Positions 16,032 to 25,185 of a stretch of 64,000 nt of DNA are shown piece after piece. The notes under the pieces are model-generated. The model was not told the DNA's origin. It was given only the letters and a program-made list of their open reading frames with translations, and ran no database searches. The stretch lies in NCBI RefSeq assembly GCF_947504225.1, contig NZ_CANNGT010000001.1, forward strand, positions 62,001-126,000, written 5' to 3'. The stretch comes from Brumimicrobium ulvae (GTDB taxonomy: Bacteria > Bacteroidota > Bacteroidia > Flavobacteriales_D > Crocinitomicaceae). The first letter of the stretch is position 1, and each line of letters starts with the position of its first letter. Position numbers and translations under genes: made by a program.

Positions 16032-17297
16032 TTATTTGTCAACTTCTACGCTTGCTAATTCTTCTGCTTTGTATTCACCGTTGTCCAGTTTCTTCTTTAC
16101 AGTTTTAAACGTTTCAATTGTATAGTTTACATCCTCTAGCGTATGTGCAGCTGTTGGAATTAAACGTAACATAATTGTGTCTTTAGGAACAACAGGATAG
16201 ATTACGATAGAACAGAAAATACTGTAATTTTCACGTAAGTCAAATGTCATATTTGTTGCCTCTGCAAGGTTACCTTGTAAGAAAACAGGTGTCACTGCAG
16301 AGTTTGTATCTCCAATATTGAAACCGTTTTCTTTTAATCCTTTTTGTAATGCAGATGCTACTTTCCAAAGATTTTCTTTGTGTTCAGGTTGTGTTCTTAA
16401 TAACTCTAAACGTTTGCGCGCACCAACAACCAATGGCATTGGAAGAGATTTAGCAAACATTTGAGAACGCATGTTATAACGCATGAACTCAATGATATGT
16501 TCTTTTGCAGAAATAAAAGCACCAATTGAAGCCATAGATTTCGCGAAAGTACCGAACAATACATCGATTTCTTCGTGAACACCTTGCTCTTCTCCGGCAC
16601 CCATTCCTTTTTCTCCTATCGTACCGAAACCATGAGCGTCATCTACGAAAAGTCTAAAGTCATATTTTCCTGATTTTCTGAATTCAACTATCCCCTTAAG
16701 GTCTCCTTGATCTCCAGCCATTCCGAAAACTCCTTCAGTAATAACTAAAATTCCACCATCAGTGTTTTCAACTAATTTTGTAGCACGCGCCATTTGCTTG
16801 TCAAAGCTTTCCATATCGTTGTGCTGGAATACAAAACGTTTTCCTGAATGTAACCTCATTCCATCTAAAATACAAGCGTGAGATTCACTATCATATACGA
16901 TAACATCATTACGGTCAACTAAACAGTCAATTGCAGAAACCATCCCTTGGTAACCAAAGTTCAAAAGGATTGTATCTTCCGTTCCCATGAAATCAGAAAG
17001 CTCATTTTCTAAAGCTTCGTGCTCACTCGTTTGACCCGTCATCATTCGTGCGCCCATCGGATAAGCCATCCCCCATTTTGCAGCAGCATCAGCATCCGCT
17101 TTACGTACCTCTGGGTGATTTGCTAAGCCTAAGTAGTTGTTCACTGACCATACAAGGCACTCTTTTCCTCGGAACATCATTTTGTTACCGATTTCTCCCT
17201 CTAATTTAGGGAAAGTGAAGTAGCCATGTACCCCTTTAGCATGCTGTCCAATTGGACCTCTGTTTTCTTTTATTTTTTCAAATATGTCTTTAGCCAT
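16032..17297 (-). CDS. spt: Alpha-oxoamine synthase, probable serine palmitoyltransferase
   Basis: 421 residues. PLP enzyme of the KBL/BioF/SPT family: NYLGLANHP, His140 (DSESHACILDG, stacks on PLP), Asp220 and His222 (VDDAHGFGTIGEKG), and the Schiff-base Lys253 in FGTFAKSMASIGAF. The family condenses an amino acid with an acyl-CoA. Absence of a BioA/BioD or Tdh neighbour and the close fit to Bacteroidota 'serine palmitoyltransferase-like' enzymes suggest sphingolipid base synthesis (serine + palmitoyl-CoA to 3-ketosphinganine); BioF-like or KBL activity remains possible. A -7 element lies upstream at 17348-17355 and a strong terminator downstream. Confidence 0.85.
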   Translation of the reverse strand: MAKDIFEKIKENRGPIGQHAKGVHGYFTFPKLEGEIGNKMMFRGKECLVWSVNNYLGLANHPEVRKADADAAAKWGMAYPMGARMMTGQTSEHEALENELSDFMGTEDTILLNFGYQGMVSAIDCLVDRNDVIVYDSESHACILDGMRLHSGKRFVFQHNDMESFDKQMARATKLVENTDGGILVITEGVFGMAGDQGDLKGIVEFRKSGKYDFRLFVDDAHGFGTIGEKGMGAGEEQGVHEEIDVLFGTFAKSMASIGAFISAKEHIIEFMRYNMRSQMFAKSLPMPLVVGARKRLELLRTQPEHKENLWKVASALQKGLKENGFNIGDTNSAVTPVFLQGNLAEATNMTFDLRENYSIFCSIVIYPVVPKDTIMLRLIPTAAHTLEDVNYTIETFKTVKKKLDNGEYKAEELASVEVDK

Positions 17298-17347
17298 AAA
17301 TGTCTTTTTTTAATCAAGCTTAAAAAAAGCTGATATTAATACGTTTG

Positions 17348-17355
17348 CAAAGATA
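17348..17355 (-). promoter_or_regulatory. Probable -7 element for the alpha-oxoamine synthase gene
   Basis: Minus strand TATCTTTG, perfect TAnnTTTG, ~51 bases before the start codon. No TTG at the right spacing upstream, so only the -7 element is supported. Confidence 0.45.
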
Positions 17356-17518
17356 GCCGATTTTTAGAGATTTGCATATTTATAGCAAGGAATTATTAAT
17401 TCTGAAGCAACATCTACTTAAAACAATCTTTAAATAATTTGACTTTATGCTGATTTATTCATGATTTGTGGTTTCAAAGGGCAATAAGCTATTTGATCTT
17501 CAAAACTCCTTTTTGCTC

Positions 17519-18526
17519 CTAAATTATATTCACCTCTCGTTCTAGAACTATGTTGTAACGCTCTTTTATGTCAGCAATAATTTGATCCGATAAGGCAACA
17601 ATATCTTTCCCCTTTGCATCATCATAATTAACCAAAACTAATGCTTGTTTCTTATGCACTCCATAATTGCCAAAAGTTTTCCCCTTCCATCCCGATTGGT
17701 CAATCAGCCATCCTGCAGGAACTTTAACATGATTTTCGTCGACTTGATAAGAAGGAATATTCTCATACTGCCTTTGTAAAGCTTCGTATTCAGATTGGGA
17801 AATAACCGGATTTTTGAAGAAACTTCCTGCGTTTCCTATTTCTTTAGGGTCAGGAAGTTTGGATTGTCGAATCGCAATGACAGCATCACTGACATCTTTA
17901 ATCGTGGGGTGAGTGATATTGCGTGACTTTAATTCTTCTTCAATTGCACCGTAACTGGTATTCAAGTTTGGATTCTTCGAAAGTCTATAACTAACAGAAG
18001 TGATGATGTATTGGTCTTTTAATTCTTTTTTAAAAACGCTTTCTCTATAACCAAACTGACAATCTTCGTGGAAAAACGTATGTAGTTTTCCTGTCTCAAT
18101 TTCTAAAGCTTCTAAAGCTTCAAATACATCCTTGATTTCTACACCGTAGGCACCAATATTTTGCATCGGACTTGCACCAACACTCCCCGGAATAAGTGAA
18201 AGATTTTCTATTCCTCCCCAACCGTTTGAAATGGTGTGCATAACGAAATCATGCCATACAACTCCAGCACCCACTTTTAATATTACATTTTTATCGTTTT
18301 CCTCAACGAGCTCAATGCCCTTAATTTCGTTGCGTAATGTTACTCCGTGAAAATTTCCCTGGAACAACACGTTACTTCCTCCGCCAAGAATCAATAATTT
18401 TTCATTTTTAACTTCCGAAAGCAATGATTTTAATGCGTTTATAGAGGAGAATGAAGCGAAATACTTTGTTCTGATCGAAAGACCAAAAGTATTGTAGGGT
18501 TTAAGATTTACGTTTTCTTGAAGCAT
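17519..18526 (-). CDS. murB: UDP-N-acetylenolpyruvoylglucosamine reductase
   Basis: 335 residues from the preferred ATG at 18526 (MLQENVNLKPYNTFGL); an upstream in-frame start at 18598 adds a 24-residue tail unlike MurB. FAD-binding PCMH domain (KLLILGGGSNVLF, IPGSVGASPMQNIGAYG) and the C-terminal MurB domain (FGYRESVFK, GNAGSFFKNP with the catalytic Ser, VPAGWLIDQSGWKGK, final Glu in EREVNII). This is the type I, longer form as in E. coli. It reduces UDP-GlcNAc-enolpyruvate to UDP-MurNAc in peptidoglycan synthesis. Divergent from the menI-like gene. Confidence 0.95.
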   Translation of the reverse strand: MLQENVNLKPYNTFGLSIRTKYFASFSSINALKSLLSEVKNEKLLILGGGSNVLFQGNFHGVTLRNEIKGIELVEENDKNVILKVGAGVVWHDFVMHTISNGWGGIENLSLIPGSVGASPMQNIGAYGVEIKDVFEALEALEIETGKLHTFFHEDCQFGYRESVFKKELKDQYIITSVSYRLSKNPNLNTSYGAIEEELKSRNITHPTIKDVSDAVIAIRQSKLPDPKEIGNAGSFFKNPVISQSEYEALQRQYENIPSYQVDENHVKVPAGWLIDQSGWKGKTFGNYGVHKKQALVLVNYDDAKGKDIVALSDQIIADIKERYNIVLEREVNII

Positions 18527-18632
18527 TTTGACAAATTTTATACGAATGTAATTACTTTTAGGGTGCACAAAAACAGTTTTTGATTGTTTTATCATCATTA
18601 CGTATTTAAAAACTTTTAAAAAAGATCAAGTT

Positions 18633-19055
18633 ATGCTTAAGCAAGTAGATTTAGATTATATCAATTCATTCAGTAAAGACACCATGATGGAAGTGTTGGG
18701 TATTCAATGTATAGAGCTTGGAAAAGACTATGTCGTGGCAACAATGCCAGTGAATTCTACGACACATCAACCCATGAAGTTGTTACATGGTGGTGCGAGC
18801 GCAGCCTTGATTGAAAGTATTGGTTCTATGGGGTCGACTTTGTTGTTGGACATTGAAAAAGAAGTTCCTGTAGGAATTGAAATTAATGCAAATCATGTTG
18901 GGGGTATGTCTTCTGGATTGGTTAAGGCAGTCGGTAAAATTGTTCATGCGGGTAAGCGTACGCATGTTTGGCAAGTAGATTTGACAGATAACGATACTGG
19001 TGCTTTAGTTTGTACAGGACGTTTAACAGTAATGGTTGTTCCTAGAAATAAATAA
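18633..19055 (+). CDS. menI: Hotdog-fold acyl-CoA thioesterase, MenI/YdiI-like
   Basis: 140 residues. The hotdog signature LLHGGASAALIESIGSMG matches E. coli MenI (YdiI) closely, including the catalytic glutamate in IES; GIEINANHVGG is also conserved. It would hydrolyse 1,4-dihydroxy-2-naphthoyl-CoA, the penultimate step of menaquinone-ring synthesis. The assignment is strengthened by the next gene, an isochorismate synthase that starts 3 bases after its stop. General PaaI-type thioesterase activity is the alternative. Confidence 0.85.
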   Translation: MLKQVDLDYINSFSKDTMMEVLGIQCIELGKDYVVATMPVNSTTHQPMKLLHGGASAALIESIGSMGSTLLLDIEKEVPVGIEINANHVGGMSSGLVKAVGKIVHAGKRTHVWQVDLTDNDTGALVCTGRLTVMVVPRNK

Positions 19056-19057
19056 TT

Positions 19058-20035
19058 ATGGCTTGTTTGGCATATCAATTTCCCAACGAAGAAATAAAGG
19101 TATTTACTGGTGAGTGGATAGAAGAGACCTTAGAGAATTTACCTGATGATTGCTTTTTTATTACTGATTTTACCAAAGAAAAAATGTTCTACTTTCAAAT
19201 AGGGCAGACGGTAGATAGCATTCCTGAGTCAGCTTTGAGTTATAAAGAAGCAGATGATGTTTTTGTGTGTAATCAAAAGGCTTATTTGAATGGACTTCAA
19301 TATTTCATTGACGGTTTTGAGTTGTTTGGCATAGAAAAGGCGATTTTCTCTCGCATAAAATTGGTGGGGAAAGATGATGCTTCTAGTGCAGGTTTGGTTT
19401 TTAGAAAGTTAGCCGACAAATATAAAAGTCAAGCTTTGGTCTATTTGGCAAGCGATGAAAAATTTGGGACTTGGATGGGAGCCACACCAGAGGTGTTACT
19501 TTCGGGCGATCAAAGTAAAATTCATTCTATGGCCTTGGCGGGAACTAAGAATAACTCAATCATTCAGTGGACTAAGAAAGAGCAAGAAGAGCATCAGTAC
19601 GTGGCGGATTATGTTTTGGATAAAATTAATATTCAAGGGCCAAAAGAATTAAGGGTTTCTCCAACCGAAACAGTTCAGAAAGGCGCTGTTTTTCACCTGC
19701 AAACCAGCTATGAATTTCAATTAGAAAAAGAGAAATGGAATGCCTTGATGCAGGACTTACATCCAACGCCTGCAGTTTGCGGAACACCAAGTCAGGCGGC
19801 ACAAGATTACATTTTAACAAACGAACCTCATGAGCGTGAGTTCTATACCGGATTGGTAGGTTGGAGAGGAAAGGATCAATTGTCTGTTTATGTTAACCTG
19901 CGCTGTATGCAAGTGCTCAAAAATGATTTTGCTCTGTATGTAGGAGGTGGTATTACACAAGCCTCAAATATCGCAAACGAATGGCAAGAAACAGAGGATA
20001 AGAGTGGTACTTTGTTGGATGTTATTTTTGAATAA
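19058..20035 (+). CDS. menF: Isochorismate synthase (chorismate-binding enzyme)
   Basis: 325 residues, shorter than E. coli MenF because the N-terminal part is reduced, as usual in Bacteroidota. The chorismate-binding core carries WMGATPEVLLSG, MALAGTK, ELRVSPTETVQKG, LHPTPAVCGTPSQAA, HEREFYTGLVGW and the C-terminal ETEDKSGTLL. It converts chorismate to isochorismate, the committed step to menaquinone (or a siderophore). The partner thioesterase argues for menaquinone. The 3' end overlaps the convergent GH25 gene by 14 bases. Confidence 0.93.
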   Translation: MACLAYQFPNEEIKVFTGEWIEETLENLPDDCFFITDFTKEKMFYFQIGQTVDSIPESALSYKEADDVFVCNQKAYLNGLQYFIDGFELFGIEKAIFSRIKLVGKDDASSAGLVFRKLADKYKSQALVYLASDEKFGTWMGATPEVLLSGDQSKIHSMALAGTKNNSIIQWTKKEQEEHQYVADYVLDKINIQGPKELRVSPTETVQKGAVFHLQTSYEFQLEKEKWNALMQDLHPTPAVCGTPSQAAQDYILTNEPHEREFYTGLVGWRGKDQLSVYVNLRCMQVLKNDFALYVGGGITQASNIANEWQETEDKSGTLLDVIFE

Positions 20036-20729
20036 ATTCAACACTACTCACGTTTAAATCTACTTTAATTCCTTTGTGAAAAGGGAGGTCGGCTTGATCG
20101 GTAAATTGCCAGTAGAGTATCCTATCATCAGAGGGGAGGAGAAAAGGTTTGGAATATCTAGCGATCCAGAACTTATGGTTTAGAAACTGGTCCTCAAATT
20201 TCGTTTTGTAAAAGTGGTAAGAAGTGTAAATTAGCGGACGCTTTCCTGTTCGCTTTTCAACTTCATTTAAGAATAGACCAACGTTTTCAATCAAAGCTTT
20301 GTCTGAGCTAGCTTCTATTTCTACATCTAAAACAGGCGCTAAATCATTGTTTTTGGGGTGGTAATGCTTTAAAAAGTGATCAACTTGTTCGATGGCATTG
20401 ACTTCAGGTCTGAAAAAGTGGTAAGCACCATGTTTTACTTTTTTCTTAAGAAGGGCGTTTCTGTTGTATTCCCATTCGTGGTCAATATGCGATTTTCCTT
20501 CTGTTGCTTTAACATATACAAATTGAATGGCAGGAGAAATATGCCCTGAGAAAAGTGTATCCCAATTGATTTTCCCTTGGTGATGAGAAATGTCAATTCC
20601 AAAACTATTGTAATTGGTAGGTATAGGAAAGTTGAAATCATCGCTCTTTTTATATTGCAAGGAATTCCAAAGTATGAAGCCGAAAATAATGAGCAACACA
20701 AAAAGGGGGATGCTTATTGTTCGTTTCAT
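20022..20729 (-). CDS. GH25 muramidase (lysozyme), membrane-anchored
   Basis: 235 residues from ATG 20729; an earlier in-frame start at 20753 lies against the rplS terminator and is unlikely. An N-terminal hydrophobic anchor (ISIPLFVLLIIFGFILW) is followed by a GH25 domain: YNSFGIDISHHQGKINWD (catalytic Asp), FVYVKATEG, GAYHFFRP, LAPVLDVEIE (Asp/Glu pair), RPLIYTSYHFY, and ILYWQFTD. It cleaves the MurNAc-GlcNAc bond of peptidoglycan, probably in cell-wall turnover rather than attack on rivals, given its core-gene neighbourhood. Confidence 0.92.
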   Translation of the reverse strand: MKRTISIPLFVLLIIFGFILWNSLQYKKSDDFNFPIPTNYNSFGIDISHHQGKINWDTLFSGHISPAIQFVYVKATEGKSHIDHEWEYNRNALLKKKVKHGAYHFFRPEVNAIEQVDHFLKHYHPKNNDLAPVLDVEIEASSDKALIENVGLFLNEVEKRTGKRPLIYTSYHFYKTKFEDQFLNHKFWIARYSKPFLLPSDDRILYWQFTDQADLPFHKGIKVDLNVSSVEFIQK

Positions 20730-20751
20730 ATTATGATAGGTTTGTTCCAGC

Positions 20752-20784
20752 AAAAAAAGGACTTCCTATTAACAGGAAGTCCTT
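20752..20784 (-). terminator. Terminator of rplS
   Basis: 11-bp perfect stem AAGGACTTCCT / AGGAAGTCCTT (20757-20767 with 20774-20784), loop ATTAAC, and a U run on the minus strand (A7 at 20752-20758). It lies 26 bases after the rplS stop. Confidence 0.92.
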
Positions 20785-20809
20785 CGCATATGTTTCCAAA
20801 AAGAAAAGA

Positions 20810-21160
20810 CTAGTATCTTCTCTTCTCTCTAATACGTGCTGATTTTCCGGTTCTTTCACGGAAGTAGAAGATACGCGCTCTACGTACAGCACCTTGCTTA
20901 AGTACTTTGATATCATCAATAAAAGGTGAGTGAAGTGGGAAAATACGCTCTACACCAATACCACCTGATATTTTACGAACAGTGAATGTTTCAGTTGAAC
21001 CAACACCTCTGCGTTGAAGAACTACACCAGTGTATTGCTGGATACGCTCCTTTTCACCTTCTCTAATCTTATATGATACAGCAACTGTATCTCCTGCTCC
21101 AAAAGCTGGAGCATCATATGCTGTTGAAAATTCGTTTTGAACTTCTTTTATTAAATCCAT
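20810..21160 (-). CDS. rplS: 50S ribosomal protein L19
   Basis: 116 residues from ATG 21160 ([11 protein letters not shown]); an upstream in-frame start at 21196 adds 12 residues not found in L19. Core signatures: [46 protein letters not shown], and [24 protein letters not shown]. Structural protein at the 30S/50S interface. Usual neighbours rpsP, rimM and trmD are not in this window. Own terminator. Confidence 0.96.
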   Translation of the reverse strand: MDLIKEVQNEFSTAYDAPAFGAGDTVAVSYKIREGEKERIQQYTGVVLQRRGVGSTETFTVRKISGGIGVERIFPLHSPFIDDIKVLKQGAVRRARIFYFRERTGKSARIREKRRY

Positions 21161-21307
21161 GACTTTTATTTTTTCTTCTCCGAAATTGGGGTGCAATATT
21201 ACATATAATTTATGAATTAAACCACCCTAGTTCTGAATAATTTTTAAATATTTTATTAATTGTATTTATTTATAAGCTTGTTGCAACTTGTTTTGGTTTG
21301 TACTTGA

Positions 21308-21940
21308 CTAGAAATCAATATCTAGTTTGAATCTTTGACGCAGAGTTTTTAGGTGAGGATTTCTTTCTGCCATGTCCTCAAATTTATCTTTACTTGAAAA
21401 TAGTTTTCCGTCGGCAGCTGTTTCTTCTTTTACGGTAAGTTGGATTGAATAATTGTTGAGCTCTTTTCTAAGGTAGCCTACTAAATTAGTTTCGTGTGTC
21501 TTGATGAAACCTAGTTGAACATCATTGTCAACGGTGTGCTTAATAGAAAAGTTTTCACCTATTTCAGGATCGCGTCCTATCATCGCGGTGTAAAGTGTAC
21601 CTAATTCGTCTTCCTTGGCTTTAAAGGCGTACTTTCGCCAACTCATTCTTAATTCATCAATCGTAAATGGATCTTTTGGTCTCTTACCAGTGTCTTCCTC
21701 TTCAATAACGGTCTCTTTTTTCTCGGTGGCTTGCGCCATGAGCTCGTTGATGCCCAGATAAGACTTGTTGAGCTTTCGAGTTGGTGAAGTTAGTTTTTTA
21801 GCTTCTTTGTTGAGGGTCATCATTGTTGATGGAGCCTTGGTTGTGGGCTTGGAAACTGGAGTGTTTCCCTTATTGTTACGTGTAGCTTTGCTGTCCTTCT
21901 GGCCTTTGAAAGGAATAATCTGAACGGGGTCAGTTAAGGC
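21308..21940 (-). CDS. dnaX: DNA polymerase III tau: C-terminal domains in the -1 frame
   Basis: The frame is open from the 10-A run at 21941-21950 to the TAA at 21308, about 210 codons. It first encodes a Pro/Lys/Thr-rich linker (KGQKDSKATRNNKGNTPVSKP), then the tau C-terminal fold typical of Bacteroidota DnaX (FTIDELRMSWRKYAFKAKEDELGTLYTAMIGRDP, LVGYLRKELNNYSIQL, DKFEDMAERNPHLKTLRQRF). There is no independent start with leader; the first ATG at 21823 is deep inside the linker. It is expressed only if the reading frame moves -1 on the A run, which would give a ~580-residue tau. Confidence 0.85.
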   Translation of the reverse strand, partial: ALTDPVQIIPFKGQKDSKATRNNKGNTPVSKPTTKAPSTMMTLNKEAKKLTSPTRKLNKSYLGINELMAQATEKKETVIEEEDTGKRPKDPFTIDELRMSWRKYAFKAKEDELGTLYTAMIGRDPEIGENFSIKHTVDNDVQLGFIKTHETNLVGYLRKELNNYSIQLTVKEETAADGKLFSSKDKFEDMAERNPHLKTLRQRFKLDIDF

Positions 21941-21950
21941 TTTTTTTTTT
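21902..21950 (-). promoter_or_regulatory. Slippery A10 run with downstream stem in dnaX
   Basis: Minus strand: ten consecutive A at 21950-21941, directly followed by GCCTT (21940-21936), which can pair with AAGGC (21906-21902) and encloses a CTGA/TCAG helix. The zero-frame stop TAA is at 21936-21934. E. coli dnaX uses A-AAA-AAG plus a stem-loop and Thermus dnaX uses a 9-A run to make both tau and gamma. The arrangement here allows the same, with frameshift giving tau. Confidence 0.6.
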
Positions 21951-23049
21951 CGAGCTCGTTTTTAATCGAACACAGCTGCATTAAGGTTAGTTCTACAAGT
22001 AACCTTTGGTTTTTTGCAGACTTATAATTGGTGTCTGCAGTGCTAATTACTCCCAGTGCACGCATGATGTGTTTGGCGTCTATGGTTGCTGATTGTTCTT
22101 TATACCGTTTTTTAATTGAATCACCGACCTCTAACAGGTTGATTGTTTTTGGGTCCTTTCCTACCAAAAGATTGCGGTAATGTTCTGAAAGACCAACAAT
22201 GAATTGATGTCCATCAAAGCCATGGTTTACGATTTCATGATAAAGCAATAAGCTGTTGGTAATATCCTCTTGTAAGGCATAGTCGACCAATTTGAAATAA
22301 TAATCGTAATCAAGAACATTTAAATTTTCAATTACCGACTGATAAGTTAAGGTCTTTCCTGCAAAACTTACAATTTGATCAAAAATAGAAAGCGCATCAC
22401 GTAACGCACCATCTGCTTTTTGAGCAATTAGATGAAGTCCTTCACTTTCTGCATCTATTCCTTCGTTTACAGAAATCTTTTTCAAGTGTTCTGCTATGTC
22501 TGAAATTTGAATTCGATTGAAGTCGAAAATTTGACAGCGCGAAAGAATGGTTGGAATAATTTTATGTTTTTCTGTTGTCGCTAGAATGAAAATGGCATGT
22601 TTTGGCGGTTCTTCTAATGTTTTTAAGAAGGCGTTAAATGCCGCAGTCGATAGCATGTGGACCTCATCAATAATGTATACTTTGTAGTCCCCTAGTTGTG
22701 GTGCAATTCGAACTTGATCAATTAAGCTACGAATGTCATCCACACTATTGTTGGAGGCGGCATCTAGTTCGTAAACATTAAGCGATTGACCTTCGTCAAA
22801 GGACTTGCAAGAATCGCATTCTCCACAAGCTTCAATGTTTTCTGTTCTGTTGGAGCAGTTAATCGTTTTTGCTAGAATTCTTGCTGTGGAAGTTTTTCCC
22901 ACACCACGAGAACCACAAAATAAAAAGGCCTGAGCCAATTGGTCATTTTTAATGGCATTCTTTAAAGTTGTAGAAATATTTCCTTGACCAACGAGTGTGT
23001 CGAAGGTTTGGGGTCTATATTTTCTTGCAGAAACAATGTAATCGCTCAT
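21934..23049 (-). CDS. dnaX: DNA polymerase III subunit gamma/tau, N-terminal (gamma-length) part
   Basis: 371 residues from ATG 23049 (MSDYIVSARKYRPQTF). Walker A is CGSRGVGKTSTA, the zinc site is CSNRTENIEACGECDSC, Walker B is VYIIDEVHML, sensor 1 ATTEKHK, and the SRC motif is ILSRCQIF. Domains I-III (clamp-loader AAA+ and collar) are complete. The zero frame runs GAA-AAA-AAA-AAG-CCT-TAA and stops just past domain III, exactly where gamma proteins end. The rest of tau continues in the -1 frame. Either this is a programmed slippage site or the A run is one base too long by mutation or assembly error. The gene is head-to-tail with rpoD upstream. Confidence 0.92.
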   Translation of the reverse strand: MSDYIVSARKYRPQTFDTLVGQGNISTTLKNAIKNDQLAQAFLFCGSRGVGKTSTARILAKTINCSNRTENIEACGECDSCKSFDEGQSLNVYELDAASNNSVDDIRSLIDQVRIAPQLGDYKVYIIDEVHMLSTAAFNAFLKTLEEPPKHAIFILATTEKHKIIPTILSRCQIFDFNRIQISDIAEHLKKISVNEGIDAESEGLHLIAQKADGALRDALSIFDQIVSFAGKTLTYQSVIENLNVLDYDYYFKLVDYALQEDITNSLLLYHEIVNHGFDGHQFIVGLSEHYRNLLVGKDPKTINLLEVGDSIKKRYKEQSATIDAKHIMRALGVISTADTNYKSAKNQRLLVELTLMQLCSIKNELEKKKP

Positions 23050-23155
23050 AAACACAAAAATAATAGAAATTAGAATCTAATCCATGTAATAATGGATAGA
23101 AAGTTATAAACATTTGAGGATCGATGAAAAGGGTGAGAGGGAGATTTGTTGTGAA

Positions 23156-23201
23156 AATAAAAACGCCATCAACAGATGGTTTGACCCAGCTACTAATGGC
23201 G
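23156..23201 (-). terminator. Terminator of rpoD
   Basis: On the minus strand CCATC-TGTT-GATGG is followed by CGTTTTTATTTT, 25-60 bases after the rpoD stop. A longer alternative pairing CGCCAT/ATGGCG (23196-23201 with 23164-23169) encloses it. Confidence 0.75.
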
Positions 23202-23227
23202 CTCTTTTTCGAGGTATTAGGTTTACC

Positions 23228-24097
23228 CTATCCTAGGTATGTTTTAAGCATCTTACTTCTCGATGTGTGTCTTAATCGTCTCACGGCTTTCTCTTTGATT
23301 TGACGAACACGCTCTCTTGTTAAATCAAAACGATAACCAATTTCATCCAGACTCATTTGTCGTTGACCGTCAAGTCCAAAATAGAGTTTCAAAACGTCTT
23401 CCTCTCGACTCGTTAAAGTTTTAAGCGATCGGTTAATCTCTTTTTGTAGTGACTGGTGTATGAGATTTGTTTCTGGTGTGTCTAAACTATCATTGTCTAG
23501 TAAATCGTACATGTTTGAGCTCGAACTGTCTCCTTCGGTTAATGGTGCGTCCATAGATACATGTCGACCGTTCGATTCTAAAGCGTGTTTCACGTCAGGA
23601 ACGGACATTTCTAGATAATGAGATAACTCATCGGCTGTTGGTGCGCGTTCATGTTTTTGTTCTAATTCTGAAAATGCTCTATTTACTTTTCCAATAGCTC
23701 CAATCTTATTCAATGGTAATCGAACCACTCTTGCTTGTTCTGCAAGTGCTTGTAGAATAGATTGACGGATCCACCAAACAGCGTAAGAAATGAATTTGAA
23801 ACCTCTTGTTTCATCAAACCTTTTTGCAGCCTTGATTAGTCCTAAGTTACCTTCATTGATGAGGTCGGGTAGTGTTAGTCCTTGATTTTGGTACTGTTTT
23901 GCAACAGAGACAACGAATCTAAGGTTAGCACGTGTCAGACGGTCCAATGCACGTTGATCACCTGCTTTGATTCGCTGTGCCAACTCTACTTCTTCTTGAG
24001 CGGTAATTAAATCCACTCGCCCTATTTCCACCAAGTATTTATCCAGTGAAGCTGTTTCACGGTTGGTTACTTGTTTACTAATTTTTAATTGTCTCAT
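23228..24097 (-). CDS. rpoD: Primary RNA polymerase sigma factor (sigma-70, Bacteroidota short form)
   Basis: 289 residues, the normal size for Bacteroidota primary sigma, which lacks the long region 1.1. Region 1.2 ([27 protein letters not shown]), region 2 ([56 protein letters not shown]), region 3 and region 4 with the DNA-binding helix ([30 protein letters not shown]). It recognises the TTG/TAnnTTTG promoters seen throughout this window. Single gene with its own terminator. Confidence 0.97.
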   Translation of the reverse strand: MRQLKISKQVTNRETASLDKYLVEIGRVDLITAQEEVELAQRIKAGDQRALDRLTRANLRFVVSVAKQYQNQGLTLPDLINEGNLGLIKAAKRFDETRGFKFISYAVWWIRQSILQALAEQARVVRLPLNKIGAIGKVNRAFSELEQKHERAPTADELSHYLEMSVPDVKHALESNGRHVSMDAPLTEGDSSSSNMYDLLDNDSLDTPETNLIHQSLQKEINRSLKTLTSREEDVLKLYFGLDGQRQMSLDEIGYRFDLTRERVRQIKEKAVRRLRHTSRSKMLKTYLG

Positions 24098-24308
24098 ATT
24101 CCCTCGTTTTTTATAGCTTAAATCACGATTTAGGCGTGGTTTTCACTAAGTTAATTTTTTCCTTTCCTTAATATAACGTTTTAATTCGTAAAAAGTTGGT
24201 TATTAATTTCTTTTTTATTAAAGAAAAGCGTTTTTTAACATCTTTTGGGTGTAAATCAGGCTTTTATCTAGGTCTTTGACTGTAGTTGTCTTTAATAAAT
24301 GGGAAAGG

Positions 24309-24343
24309 TTGTGTACCTGTTCAACATATCTCTCTTATATTTG
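24309..24343 (+). promoter_or_regulatory. Probable dapD promoter
   Basis: TTG at 24309-24311 and TATATTTG at 24336-24343; spacer 24 bases, one over the usual range. The start codon is 20 bases downstream. Confidence 0.5.
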
Positions 24344-24362
24344 TTCAAAAAGAATTCTTAAA

Positions 24363-25169
24363 ATGAAAGAGATAATTGAAAAAGCTTGGGAAGATCGTTC
24401 TTTATTGAAGGATGAAGAGACGGTGAATGCGATTGAAGCAGTGATTGAAGGGTTGGATAAAGGAGATTTGCGTGTTGCTGAGCCAATAAATGGAGGTTGG
24501 CAAGTTAATGAGTGGATTAAAAAAGCAGTTGTGATGTATTTCCCTATTCGTAAGATGGAAACCATCGAGGTGGGGCCTTTCGAATTTCATGATAAAATGG
24601 CTTTAAAAAGTAATTACAAGGACTTGGGGGTTCGTGTGGTTCCTCATGCTGTAGCTCGTTATGGTGCATATGTTTCAAAAGGAGTAATTTTAATGCCTTC
24701 ATATGTGAATATTGGAGCATTTGTTGATGAAGGAACGATGGTGGATACATGGGCAACAGTTGGTTCATGTGCTCAAATCGGTAAGAATGTTCACTTAAGT
24801 GGTGGAGTTGGAATAGGTGGAGTGTTAGAGCCTTTGCAAGCTGCGCCGGTGATTATTGAGGATGGTGCTTTCATTGGGTCACGCTGTATCGTTGTTGAAG
24901 GTGTGCGTGTGCGAAAGGAAGCTGTGCTTGGTGCGAATGTTGTCTTAACAAAATCAACAAAAATCATAGATGTGACAGGGGATGAGCCAATCGAGATTAA
25001 GGGAGAGGTTCCAGAAAGAAGTGTAGTGATTCCCGGTTCGTATACGAAACAGTTCAATGCAGGAGAATATCAAGTCCCATGTGCTTTGATTATCGGTAAG
25101 CGAAAAGCAAGTACAGATTTGAAAACATCTTTAAATGACGCATTGCGAGAGCATGATGTTGCGGTTTAA
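24363..25169 (+). CDS. dapD: 2,3,4,5-tetrahydropyridine-2,6-dicarboxylate N-succinyltransferase
   Basis: 268 residues from ATG 24363; an earlier in-frame ATG at 24276 lies upstream of the probable promoter. Left-handed beta-helix hexapeptide repeats (VILMPSYVNIGAFVDEGTMVDTWATVGSCAQIGKNVHLSGGVGIGG) and the C-terminal block VPGSYTKQF. It succinylates tetrahydrodipicolinate in the DAP/lysine and peptidoglycan pathway. Followed 16 bases later by meaB in the same direction. Confidence 0.97.
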   Translation: MKEIIEKAWEDRSLLKDEETVNAIEAVIEGLDKGDLRVAEPINGGWQVNEWIKKAVVMYFPIRKMETIEVGPFEFHDKMALKSNYKDLGVRVVPHAVARYGAYVSKGVILMPSYVNIGAFVDEGTMVDTWATVGSCAQIGKNVHLSGGVGIGGVLEPLQAAPVIIEDGAFIGSRCIVVEGVRVRKEAVLGANVVLTKSTKIIDVTGDEPIEIKGEVPERSVVIPGSYTKQFNAGEYQVPCALIIGKRKASTDLKTSLNDALREHDVAV

Positions 25170-25185
25170 TTAAAACCATAATAGA

